A stretch of DNA of 64,000 nt from Halomonas sp. ALS9. Its GTDB lineage: Bacteria; Pseudomonadota; Gammaproteobacteria; Pseudomonadales; Halomonadaceae. Shown piece by piece: positions 56,086 through 64,000 of the stretch (position 1 is its first letter; the number at the start of each line of letters is the position of its first letter). The stretch spans positions 310,001-374,000 of the forward strand of contig NZ_LXRG01000054.1 of assembly GCF_001651035.1 (NCBI RefSeq). The letters are read 5' to 3'. The position numbers and the translations under genes were made by a program. The notes beneath the pieces were generated by a model that was not told where the DNA came from, ran no database searches, and was given only the letters and a program-made list of their open reading frames with translations.

Positions 56086-56985
56086 CTACCATGCCTTGCT
56101 ATTTACAATCTTCCACATCAACAACTTTATCTTATTCTTAACAAATCGGGTTCCAAGTTCATCTCCTGGATTATATATACAGTTATCACTAGAACAGAAA
56201 ACAGGCTTCCTTGCTTCCCGACAAATAAGTTTTGCTTGATCAGAGTTTTCTTCAACGAATAAATCTGTCGCTGACGTGATGAACGTCTTCACTTTGAACC
56301 TAACAAGTGAGTCCATCGCCATAACATCAGTATCGTTGTTAGCCAAAACGAGGTTTCGATATGTAATCCCGTTGCTCTTTAGTAAGATTTCTACCTCATT
56401 GCGGCTTGATTCTTTCTGGCTAGATACGATCGTATTAATATCTCTTGATGGTATATATCGAAAGCGAGCTGTGGGCTTGTCACTGACAGACTCGCCTTCG
56501 GCAATCATACCCTCGAGACAAATACACGATCTATTCATGACATTGTGATGAAATATGTTCCATTCGAAAGCCCTAGGATGAGGAAGGAATTCAAGAATAA
56601 TATCTACATCACTCCTGATTGGTTTCCCTGAATAAACGGCCAGAGTCGTTGCACGGGAAGCTAACCACTCAGGAACCGCTTCAATTTCGCTTCTTATTGA
56701 CTTTCCACTCATTATGCTGTCATCCACAATGAGAACCTTTTTTGCCTCCCAAGGAGAGCTCAATTCTTTTCTTACTCCACGGGTAAGCCCTCTTTTCAAT
56801 GGATAGTTGTTCACCCAAGATGAGATATCCGTGCAGTTCACATTCAGAGCAAGTGCAATCATATAAGCAGGTACCATACCACTTCTGGGAACCCCAACGA
56901 CTAAGTCCCACTCACCGGAAAATTTTCCAAAATTCTTTGTAATATCCCTACCGAGATCACCATATGACTTGAACTGTATCTGCAT
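56086..56985 (-). CDS. Phosphoribosyltransferase-like protein of the glycan cassette
   Basis: This 299-aa protein has an N-terminal type I phosphoribosyltransferase fold: GVPRSGMVPA (residues 31-40) and the PRPP loop VLIVDDSIMSGKS (84-96) with two Asp. The C-terminal region (about 185-299) is separate; its order (EILLKSNGITYRNLVLANND...FITSATDLFVEENSDQAKLI) weakly resembles a HAD-like alpha/beta fold without the nucleophile DxD. Its function in this locus is unknown; transfer or removal of a phosphoribosyl group in glycan precursor synthesis is speculative. GGAGAAAACTT precedes the ATG. The gene is AT-rich. Confidence 0.7.
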   Translation of the reverse strand: MQIQFKSYGDLGRDITKNFGKFSGEWDLVVGVPRSGMVPAYMIALALNVNCTDISSWVNNYPLKRGLTRGVRKELSSPWEAKKVLIVDDSIMSGKSIRSEIEAVPEWLASRATTLAVYSGKPIRSDVDIILEFLPHPRAFEWNIFHHNVMNRSCICLEGMIAEGESVSDKPTARFRYIPSRDINTIVSSQKESSRNEVEILLKSNGITYRNLVLANNDTDVMAMDSLVRFKVKTFITSATDLFVEENSDQAKLICREARKPVFCSSDNCIYNPGDELGTRFVKNKIKLLMWKIVNSKAW

Positions 56986-57189
56986 TAAGTTTTCTCCGAT
57001 AACTCGCTCAATATATTCAGCAACAGCTATCTATCACACATTTAACTGATACATATAGGAACATGGAGACCACTGATAAAAACCTATTGCATCAGAGAAC
57101 AGATACTCTAAAAAGATACACTTAGGATATGAGCATCGAGGCTGTTAATGCTTTCTGAGGATATAATATAAACAACGATTAATTAATTT

Positions 57190-58398
57190 TTATTTAGCAG
57201 CAATAGTATCAAATGGTTTTTCCGCCATATTCTGAAGCTCAGGTTTCCCTATACCCATTGCTTCAAGCATAATGGCATTCACTTTATGCACATCGTATTT
57301 ATCTTTAGCAATTTCGTAGGAGCGTCGCCCCATGGTTTGCATTAATGCGGGTCGGTCAATAAAGTGCTGCATGGCGTTAACCAATGCGTCAACATCTTTT
57401 ACGGGTACCAAGTAGCCGTTTTCGCCATCAATTACGGTTTCTCGACAGCCAGGTGCATCGGTGGTGATCACCGCTCGCCCCATAGACATAGCTTCCAAGA
57501 TTGAACGCGGTGTGCCTTCCCGGTAATAGCTAGGCAGTACAAAAACGCTGCTCTCAGTAAGTGCCGGCCGCACATCACTCAGCCAACCTAAATGTTCAAG
57601 AAAACCTTCCCCTACCCAGGTAGCCAATTCTTGTTGCGTAATTGTATCGGGATTGCTATCGATATCACCGGCTAGTTGAAACACGACTTCAGGATGCTGC
57701 TGTTTGATTTTCCTAGCTGCTTCTGCGTACTGACGCACGCCCTTATCGGCCAACAAACGAGCAACCAATAAAAACCGTGGTGATCCTTCAGGTAAAGGAG
57801 CTGCTGCAAAATGAGCCATATCTACCCCTGACCCATTGAGCACCTGTGAAGGAACGTGAGTATGGAGTATCTCCAAATCACGAAATAACGTTTCATCATC
57901 AGGGTTCTGAAAAAACACCCTATCTACCTTATTCAAAGCTACCGCATAGAGCCTGCGCACCAAATGAAAAACTAGCGCACGTTTACCGCGGGCCTCTCCG
58001 GCAAAGGCATACCCCAAGCCAGTGATCAATGCGTAGCGCCGTGGAACCTTCGCTAGCCAAGCCGCCAGCATCCCATACACCACGGGCTTGATGGTATACC
58101 CCAGAACAGCATCGGGACGAATATCATTCATTAAGCGATAAAGCGACTTCAGAGTAAGAAAATCGTGCCAAGGATTCAGTCCTGTTCGTTGCATAGGGAT
58201 GTCATGAATAATCACACCCCAGGATTCAAGCTGTCGACATGTTATAGGATCATCATTAAGCCCTGGAGATGCCGCGTGAACTTCTAACCCTGCTTTAATC
58301 AGGCTGCGCACTAGCGGCCCACGAAAATTAATCAAGGAATAACTTGAGCCCGACACGAGCAAAAAGCGACGATTCGGTTTAGCAGCCTTAGCGTTCAT
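57190..58398 (-). CDS. Family 4 glycosyltransferase
   Basis: This 402-aa GT-B enzyme resembles PglA/CapM-type transferases. The N-terminal part is LVSGSSYSLINFRGPLVRSL, the donor site is FLLVARLLADKGVRQYAEAA, and the E-x7-E motif is in EGTPRSILEAMSMG. These enzymes often add the second sugar (GalNAc- or hexose-type) on the lipid carrier; the actual donor is unknown. GAGGAGTTACT precedes the ATG. Base composition matches the chromosome, unlike the AT-rich genes that follow. Confidence 0.92.
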   Translation of the reverse strand: MNAKAAKPNRRFLLVSGSSYSLINFRGPLVRSLIKAGLEVHAASPGLNDDPITCRQLESWGVIIHDIPMQRTGLNPWHDFLTLKSLYRLMNDIRPDAVLGYTIKPVVYGMLAAWLAKVPRRYALITGLGYAFAGEARGKRALVFHLVRRLYAVALNKVDRVFFQNPDDETLFRDLEILHTHVPSQVLNGSGVDMAHFAAAPLPEGSPRFLLVARLLADKGVRQYAEAARKIKQQHPEVVFQLAGDIDSNPDTITQQELATWVGEGFLEHLGWLSDVRPALTESSVFVLPSYYREGTPRSILEAMSMGRAVITTDAPGCRETVIDGENGYLVPVKDVDALVNAMQHFIDRPALMQTMGRRSYEIAKDKYDVHKVNAIMLEAMGIGKPELQNMAEKPFDTIAAK

Positions 58399-58494
58399 AG
58401 TAACTCCTCAACAAGATACCAGACAGCATAATAGCCTTGCCCTTTAGACTGGTATCAAAGCAATATGCTTATACTGAATAGCATTAAAATTAAG

Positions 58495-59865
58495 TCAGAC
58501 TTTCGCGCTTTTAATGGTGATGGATGAAGATAGTAAAGGACTTGGTCTGCCTACTGAGTAATAAGTAAACCCTTTCGACTCCATACGACGCGGCTCATAA
58601 ATATTACGCCCATCAAAGATAGTGGGTTCAGTCAGTTGCGATTTAATAAGATCAAAATCAGGGGCCCGAAAGTTTTGCCACTCAGTGACAATAATCAAGG
58701 CGTCAGCTTTCTTCAGTGCAGCCTCTTTAGTACCACAAAGAACCAAGTGATCATTGCTCCCATAGATTCGCTGGGCTTCTTCCATGGCTTCCGGGTCATA
58801 CGCCTGCACCTTGGCACCGGCGGCCCAAAGTGCTTCCATAAGCACCCTGCTCGGGGCATCGCGCATATCATCAGTATTGGGCTTAAATGAAAGTCCCCAA
58901 ATGGCGAAGGTTTTTGTCTTAAGTTCTGCATTAAAGTGCTGACTTACTTTATTAAATAACGTGTTTTTTTGCTCTTTATTACGTGACTCCACCGCTTTAA
59001 GTAATTTGGCGTCAAAGTCGATTGTATTCGAAACATGAATAAGTGCCTGGAGATCTTTAGGAAAGCAAGAACCACCATACCCCACGCCGGGATAAATGAA
59101 ATCGTAACCTATGCGTGGATCTGAGCCTATTCCTTTGCGCACAGCTTCAATATCAGCACCCAGGCGCTCAGCCAGGTTTGCCATTTCGTTCATAAAGCTT
59201 ATTTTGGTAGCCAACATGCAGTTAGCTGCGTATTTGGTTAATTCGGCACTTTTTACATCCATCACGATGATCTTGTCGTGATTACGATTGAAGGGAGCGT
59301 ATAACTCGCGCATTACTTCAATAGTGGCATCGCACTCGGTACCAATAATTATACGATCAGGTTTTTGGCAGTCAGCGACCGCACTACCTTCTTTTAGAAA
59401 CTCAGGATTAGATACCACGTCAAATGCAATATTATCACGGCCGCGTCTTACCAAAACTTTTTCTACCTCAGCTCGTACTCTGTCAGCACTCCCGACAGGT
59501 ACGGTAGACTTGTTGATGATAATTTGGCTCTGCTCCATATGTTCGGCAATGGTGGCAGCCACCGTCAGAACATACTTGAGATCAGCGCTACCATCTTCGT
59601 CCGGAGGAGTTCCCACAGCAATAAACTGTACTTGGCCATGTTTGACTCCCGCTATCGCATCAGTGGTAAATTCAAGCCGCCCAGCAGCATGGTTTTCTTT
59701 TACCAAAGACTCTAGACCAGGTTCATAAATAGGGATGTTGCCCTGTTTAAGTTTTTCGACCTTATTATCATCCAGATCAACACAAACAACGTGATGGCCA
59801 ACTTCAGCCAGAATAGTGCCTTGAACTAGGCCAACGTAACCCGTTCCAAAAACTGTAACGTTCAT
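58495..59865 (-). CDS. ugd: UDP-glucose 6-dehydrogenase
   Basis: This enzyme oxidises UDP-glucose twice to UDP-glucuronate (456 aa). The Rossmann motif is [13 protein letters not shown] (residues 4-16), [13 protein letters not shown] follows, and the catalytic Cys is in [13 protein letters not shown]. The C-terminal domain is complete ([17 protein letters not shown]). The ATG at 59865 has TTAGGAAA upstream; a 25-codon extension reaching into the neighbouring gene is rejected. UDP-glucuronate is the substrate of the adjacent epimerase. Confidence 0.96.
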   Translation of the reverse strand: MNVTVFGTGYVGLVQGTILAEVGHHVVCVDLDDNKVEKLKQGNIPIYEPGLESLVKENHAAGRLEFTTDAIAGVKHGQVQFIAVGTPPDEDGSADLKYVLTVAATIAEHMEQSQIIINKSTVPVGSADRVRAEVEKVLVRRGRDNIAFDVVSNPEFLKEGSAVADCQKPDRIIIGTECDATIEVMRELYAPFNRNHDKIIVMDVKSAELTKYAANCMLATKISFMNEMANLAERLGADIEAVRKGIGSDPRIGYDFIYPGVGYGGSCFPKDLQALIHVSNTIDFDAKLLKAVESRNKEQKNTLFNKVSQHFNAELKTKTFAIWGLSFKPNTDDMRDAPSRVLMEALWAAGAKVQAYDPEAMEEAQRIYGSNDHLVLCGTKEAALKKADALIIVTEWQNFRAPDFDLIKSQLTEPTIFDGRNIYEPRRMESKGFTYYSVGRPSPLLSSSITIKSAKV

Positions 59866-59914
59866 TAGATTTCCTAACTGGAGAGTAGAATAAATGGAAG
59901 AACTAGAAAAATTT

Positions 59915-60982
59915 TCACCTAGACGCGCTATGCGCTTCATTCAAAGTGGTGTCTGGTTCATTTAATGAGTAGTAATTGCGGTACCATTCGACAAAGTTTG
60001 AAACACCTTGAACAACTGGAGTGGTGGGTTTATAGCCAACCATTTTTTCTAACTCACCTGAATCAGCATAGGTGTCTGGGACATCGCCAGGCTGTAAAGG
60101 CAACAGGTCCTTAATGGCTTTTCTACCTAGCGCTTTTTCAATGGCTTCGATATAGACATTGACCGTAACAGGATCATTATTGCCGATATTGAAGATACGA
60201 AAAGGTGCATTGCTAGTAGCAGGATCCGGGTTATTACTATTCCACTCAAAAGCAGGAGCGGCTATATCATCACTGGCGCGAACAACACCTTCCACAATGT
60301 CATCCACATAGGTGAAGTCACGCGTATGACAGCCATAATTAAAAACCTGAATAGGCTCATTGGCCAAAATATTTTTGGTGAACTTAAAAAGTGCCATATC
60401 GGGTCGGCCCCAGGGGCCATAGACGGTGAAAAACCTCAGACCAGTGGTCGGCAATCCAAACAAATGACTATAGCTGTGAGCCATCATTTCGTTGGCTTTC
60501 TTAGTGGCGGCATAAAATTGAAGTGGGTGATTAGCGCCTTCATGCTCAGAAAATGGCATTAGCGTATTAGCGCCATAAACACTACTGGTACTGGCGTAAG
60601 TCAGGTGCGCAATATTGGAGTGGCGACATGCCTCCAACACATTAGTAAAGCCAATTAAGTTGCTTTCCACATAACTAAGTGGATTTTCTAGCGAATAACG
60701 CACCCCTGCTTGGGCAGCTAGATGAATAACTCGGTCAAAGTGATGTTCATTAAAGCACTCTGCCACTGCTTGTTGGTTGGCTAGATTAGCGCGAATTGAA
60801 AGATAATCGCCCCTCGCTTCTGATGCCGTCTGATCAAGAATTTTCAGACGCGCCTCCTTAATAGCGGGATCATAATAATCATTGACACTATCAAAGCCGA
60901 CGACACTATCACCGCGCTCCAACAACCGCTTAGCAGTGTGAAAGCCGATGAATCCGGCATGGCCGGTAACAAGGATCTTCAT
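59915..60982 (-). CDS. UDP-glucuronate 4-epimerase family protein
   Basis: This extended SDR (355 aa) has G-x-x-G-x-x-G in [13 protein letters not shown] (5-17), the catalytic Thr/Ser region YASTSSVYG and Y-x-x-x-K in [10 protein letters not shown]. The sequence [16 protein letters not shown] is characteristic of UDP-glucuronate (galacturonate) 4-epimerases. With ugd 49 bp downstream the pair would make UDP-galacturonate for the surface glycan. The ATG at 60982 has GGAGTCATCAC; a 17-codon upstream extension is rejected. Confidence 0.92.
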   Translation of the reverse strand: MKILVTGHAGFIGFHTAKRLLERGDSVVGFDSVNDYYDPAIKEARLKILDQTASEARGDYLSIRANLANQQAVAECFNEHHFDRVIHLAAQAGVRYSLENPLSYVESNLIGFTNVLEACRHSNIAHLTYASTSSVYGANTLMPFSEHEGANHPLQFYAATKKANEMMAHSYSHLFGLPTTGLRFFTVYGPWGRPDMALFKFTKNILANEPIQVFNYGCHTRDFTYVDDIVEGVVRASDDIAAPAFEWNSNNPDPATSNAPFRIFNIGNNDPVTVNVYIEAIEKALGRKAIKDLLPLQPGDVPDTYADSGELEKMVGYKPTTPVVQGVSNFVEWYRNYYSLNEPDTTLNEAHSASR

Positions 60983-61048
60983 GTGATGACTCCATGACGT
61001 GGGAGTAGAGGGCATTAGACGGGAGTGGGACAAATAACAGCGCTAATC

Positions 61049-62245
61049 TCAGTTGCGTACAAAGCGCTGAATATGGCGCCAGCTCACTCGCCTTAAGCCA
61101 TCCAACGTCAAGGGCACCAAGGCCACTGAACGCACCATGGCAAGTAATGGACGCGGAAGTTCACTCAGGCATAAGGTTCGCGGCAACCCGGTATAGGGAA
61201 ACCAACGATGTCGATAAGAGCTTTGACGGGCTGAGAGCGGCAAGTCGCCGCTAAAAAGCGAAGGCACCGCATACCAGGCATAGTTGCCTTTCAACGTTTT
61301 TATTTCATTGGGACCGGGCTGGAGAAATTCGAAATCAATAATCTTTAACCCTTGGCAAGGATCATAGATAAGGTCTTGCGGATTAAGGTCGATACATTCG
61401 TAGCCAAGACTGCGATAGTGCAAAATCACTGCTCTCACGCGCTCAATGGTCCAGATAGGCAGCAAACCATGACGAGAAAAAGGCGCACGAGGCGATAAAA
61501 TATGTTCCATGCAATTGGCATAGCGCTCAAACACTAGATAATGCGGCCCAATTTCTAGCAAATGAGATACTTCTGGTAAGGGCGCGCCAAGTTCGCGCGC
61601 CTTTACTTCACGCTCTAGATAACGCTCGCGCCCAGGTCGAAATGTCTTGCAAATCGCCTCAGTGCCATGAAAATCCACCAGCTCTACCTTGGCTCGGCAA
61701 ACCTCTTTACTTAGGTCAGCCAGAACTGGGTAAGGTGTGCGAAAGGCGGCATTGTTGCTTAGGGCTGCTGCACGTATTTTACCGATCAGTTCAGGGATCA
61801 ACGTGCTGAGATACTCAAGCGCTTGGCTTGCATAGCAGGAACAATGTATTGGACTTAGCGGTTCCTCTTTGCCCTCCCCCCGATAAACTGTGGATTTGAA
61901 AGCTGCTTTGACAATAAGTACCCGTAGATTATTGGCCTGTTCAGGTACGTTACTTGAAGTCCGCTTCTCCGTTACTGGATGGACATCCTGAACCACTAGG
62001 AGAAAAACAGGCAGGGATCCACTGCTGGAGTATTTTCCTGGCTCCTGTTCATCATCAATCAGCCACTGAGCAAGCGCCTGTTGTTGCCCGCCTTCGATAG
62101 GCACGCCACACAGCACATTAAATCCATAGTGATCAAGCAAATTGCGGAAGGTATCCAAATACGCCAACTCACAATCTCTGATCAGAAAAACGGTAATCCC
62201 AGATAGCCACTCTTGTTGTTCGTCATTAGATTGTTTGTTCGTCAT
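61049..62245 (-). CDS. Protein-kinase-like protein of the polysaccharide locus, unknown function
   Basis: This 398-aa protein has an unrecognised N-terminal region (about 1-180) and a C-terminal half with kinase-fold features. These are K200 in AICKTFRPGRERYLEREVKA (Lys/Glu pair), a catalytic-loop-like IDLNPQDLIYD with D286, and IIDFEF with D304 in the DFG position. The loop Asn is replaced by Asp, so activity is uncertain. It may phosphorylate a sugar or lipid-linked glycan, like Kdo/heptose kinases (inference). The ATG at 62245 is preceded by AAGGAGG; a 28-codon upstream extension is rejected. It lies between the CapD-like dehydratase and the epimerase. Confidence 0.65.
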   Translation of the reverse strand: MTNKQSNDEQQEWLSGITVFLIRDCELAYLDTFRNLLDHYGFNVLCGVPIEGGQQQALAQWLIDDEQEPGKYSSSGSLPVFLLVVQDVHPVTEKRTSSNVPEQANNLRVLIVKAAFKSTVYRGEGKEEPLSPIHCSCYASQALEYLSTLIPELIGKIRAAALSNNAAFRTPYPVLADLSKEVCRAKVELVDFHGTEAICKTFRPGRERYLEREVKARELGAPLPEVSHLLEIGPHYLVFERYANCMEHILSPRAPFSRHGLLPIWTIERVRAVILHYRSLGYECIDLNPQDLIYDPCQGLKIIDFEFLQPGPNEIKTLKGNYAWYAVPSLFSGDLPLSARQSSYRHRWFPYTGLPRTLCLSELPRPLLAMVRSVALVPLTLDGLRRVSWRHIQRFVRN

Positions 62246-62374
62246 GACTTGCCTCCTTGTGCTAAAGAGATCACTTCTTTTTGAATCAGCATTGGTGACA
62301 TGCTCGATAATGCTTTTCGCATCACTCAAGCAGGAAAAGATGGTGATCAGGGCGTGGATTGAACAGCTCAGCCC

Positions 62375-62404
62375 CTATGGCATAAGCACCTATCACATAA
62401 GCAC
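62375..62404. repeat. Two 15-bp tandem repeats
   Basis: CTATGGCATAAGCAC is followed by CTATCACATAAGCAC (two mismatches). They lie in the 214-bp gap between the dehydratase gene and the kinase-like gene. Confidence 0.75.
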
Positions 62405-62459
62405 CGTAATGCAGGTTATGGCTGGATAGAGATAAATTTCAGGGGGGTTACTCGGCCGC

Positions 62460-64000
62460 TCAGCCTTCCTTGGATATCGGGCTTAATATAGGGCCTAGCC
62501 GGGCGACTGACCTTAAAGCGGAGCTTGTTGTATCAATGGATTGACGTTGCGTATCTAAAGGCATTGCCTGGCGTGCTTTCCATACCAGATCGGCTATTTC
62601 GTCCAACGGGGTGTAGTCCAAGGGTGCCGACTGCAGCAGCTGACGGATACGCAGATGATCAGTAGCGATAAACGCCTGCTCCAGTTGCTGTAGAAAGGCT
62701 TCTAGCCTCGGCCATTCCCAAAATCGCTCTTTTGACGTCATGATACGATCATGCCGCGTCTTGCTGACGTCATGACCTATCAACAGTTCCTCGTACAGCT
62801 TTTCACCAGGCCGCAAGCCGGAATAGATGATTTCGATATCTCCATCGGGATGTGCAGCGTCTTTTACTTCCAGCCCCGAAAGGCGAATCATATTCATGGC
62901 CAGATCATGAATACGCACTGGCTCGCCCATATCGAGCACGAAAACCTCCCCACCCTCACCCATGGCCCCGGCCTGGATAACCAACTGCGCAGCTTCGGGA
63001 ATCGTCATGAAATAGCGGGTGATATCTGGGTGTGTCACCTTAATGGGGCCGCCCTGCTCAATCTGCTGACGAAACACAGGGACAACAGAGCCGCTTGAGC
63101 CTAAAACATTGCCAAAACGCACCATGCAGAATCGTGTATTGGACTGGGCATGGGCAAAGGCTTGGCAGATAAGCTCAGTTAAACGCTTGGATGCCCCCAT
63201 GGCATTGGTGGGGCGAACCGCTTTATCGGTGGATACCACAACAAAGGTTTCCACATCCGCCGACATTGCCGCCTTGGCCAGATTCAAGGTGCCTAAGACG
63301 TTATTGCTTACCCCTTGGACGAGATTGAACTCCACCATCGGCACATGCTTATATGCGGCAGCATGGTAGACGGTATGCACCTCGAAGCATTCGAATACGG
63401 CCTTAAGACTGCCCGAATGCTGCACTGAGATAAGCAAAGGTGTTAGCTCGCACCGGGACGCCGTACTTTCAATATATTGCTTCAGCTCTTGCTCAATGGC
63501 GTACAGCGCGAATTCACAGTTGTCTACCAAAAGTAGCCGGGCAGGATTTTGATTAAGTATCTGACGACACAGCTCGCTACCTATCGAGCCTCCCGCCCCT
63601 GTCACCATGACCGCTTTATCACGGATATTGGCCTCCAGTAGTTCGGGGAAAGCAGGCACCGACTCCCTACCTAATAAGTCTTCAAGCGCCACATCGCGTA
63701 GTTCGCTGATTTTGGCCCTTCCAGCGATCACATCGGCGCTTCCAGGAATTGTCTTGAGAGGTACGGAAAGTCCCGAAAGCCAATGCAATATCTCGCGTCG
63801 CCGCCAACGTGGAGCACTAGGAATGGCGAGCAGCACCATAGCGGCCTGATGTTCTTGAATTAGGGCCGCCAGTGCGACCGGCTGATGTACCCGCAGCCCC
63901 TCTACCATGGCTCCTTCCAACCCACGCCAGTCGTCAACGAAGGCCACCGGTTGGTACTCTTCTCCGTTTCGCAGCGCGGCTACCAGCTCGCAACCCGCGG
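62460..64000 (-). CDS. CapD/WbpM-like nucleoside-diphosphate-sugar 4,6-dehydratase (partial)
   Basis: The frame stays open to the last base of the window, so the N terminus, expected to hold four membrane helices, is missing; 512 residues are visible. The first visible part (EYQPVAFVDD) is the CoA-binding-like domain of the long FlaA1/WbpM group. The catalytic SDR domain follows: VTGAGGSIGSELCRQIL, VVSTDKAVRPTNAMGASKR (Met in place of the usual Tyr, as in WbpM) and VRFGNVLGSSGSVVPVF. It makes a 4-keto-6-deoxy sugar nucleotide, usually from UDP-GlcNAc, as precursor for the first sugar. It is the furthest upstream gene seen in the locus. Confidence 0.92.
   Translation of the reverse strand, partial: AGCELVAALRNGEEYQPVAFVDDWRGLEGAMVEGLRVHQPVALAALIQEHQAAMVLLAIPSAPRWRRREILHWLSGLSVPLKTIPGSADVIAGRAKISELRDVALEDLLGRESVPAFPELLEANIRDKAVMVTGAGGSIGSELCRQILNQNPARLLLVDNCEFALYAIEQELKQYIESTASRCELTPLLISVQHSGSLKAVFECFEVHTVYHAAAYKHVPMVEFNLVQGVSNNVLGTLNLAKAAMSADVETFVVVSTDKAVRPTNAMGASKRLTELICQAFAHAQSNTRFCMVRFGNVLGSSGSVVPVFRQQIEQGGPIKVTHPDITRYFMTIPEAAQLVIQAGAMGEGGEVFVLDMGEPVRIHDLAMNMIRLSGLEVKDAAHPDGDIEIIYSGLRPGEKLYEELLIGHDVSKTRHDRIMTSKERFWEWPRLEAFLQQLEQAFIATDHLRIRQLLQSAPLDYTPLDEIADLVWKARQAMPLDTQRQSIDTTSSALRSVARLGPILSPISKEG

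Noticed and set aside
59866..59940. 25-codon N-terminal extension of ugd
   Set aside because: It would precede the Rossmann start [12 protein letters not shown] with Ser-rich residues and overlap the epimerase gene; a ribosome site lies before 59865.
49470..64000. Wzx flippase, Wzy polymerase or ABC exporter in the polysaccharide locus
   Set aside because: None of the visible genes has the many-helix pattern of these proteins apart from the acyltransferase; they must lie outside the window or elsewhere.

Overview
The window looks like a chromosomal segment of a moderately halophilic gammaproteobacterium, most probably Halomonas or a close relative (Halomonadaceae). This is an inference from gene content and order: rsx(C)DGE-nth, PPi-dependent phosphofructokinase near inorganic pyrophosphatase, accBC-prmA-dusB-fis-purH, fxsA-groESL and an mntABC/mntR pair. 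No rRNA, phage, IS element or CRISPR array was seen. There is one tRNA gene, tRNA-Leu(UAG).

Layout. 1-3.2 kb: end of the rsx (Rnf-like) electron-transport operon followed by endonuclease III. 3.2-5.4 kb: a carbonic-anhydrase-like protein converging on a GTDC1/QTMAN-like glycosyltransferase. 5.6-13.8 kb: a signalling block, made of a CheY-like regulator, a membrane histidine-kinase-like protein fused to a DEDDh exonuclease, a small two-helix membrane protein and a sodium/solute-symporter histidine kinase, all translationally coupled. An EAL-HDOD protein, a DUF294 nucleotidyltransferase-like protein and an HlyU-family protein follow. 13.9-20.2 kb: argG, rnt, PPi-PFK, a degenerate PP2C/kinase fusion and ppa. 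20.3-31 kb: dsbD, accBC, prmA, dusB-fis, purH, gabD, folE. 31-36 kb: an unknown secreted protein, srkA, comF-like gene, tRNA-Leu and two unknown envelope genes. 36-40.5 kb: an SDR reductase, fxsA, groESL with a heat-shock promoter, trmJ. 40.6-45 kb: three transporters and a 42-residue membrane ORF. 45-48.4 kb: manganese ABC transporter and MntR with a candidate operator between them. 49.4-64 kb: a minus-strand surface-polysaccharide locus, running from a CapD-like dehydratase cut by the window edge to a terminator near 49.39 kb.

The polysaccharide locus has two parts. The promoter-proximal part (57-64 kb) has the composition of the rest of the chromosome and encodes sugar-nucleotide enzymes (dehydratase, UDP-glucuronate 4-epimerase, UDP-glucose dehydrogenase), a GT4 transferase and a kinase-like protein. 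The distal part (49.4-57 kb) is strikingly AT-rich and holds four GT2 transferases, an OafA-type acyltransferase with an SGNH domain and an unusual phosphoribosyltransferase-like protein. It looks like an exchangeable serotype-type cassette.

The most unusual items are: (1) the transporter-kinase operon carrying a nuclease fused to a degenerate kinase scaffold; (2) a PP2C-kinase fusion that has lost catalytic residues in both domains, lying between two PPi-metabolising genes; (3) a recurring pattern of short (12-19 bp) tandem duplications, eleven instances in this window, including eight 12-bp units directly in front of folE; (4) a phosphoribosyltransferase-like gene inside the glycan cassette; (5) a TAGC-N4-GCTA operator candidate and a possible leaderless mntR transcript.
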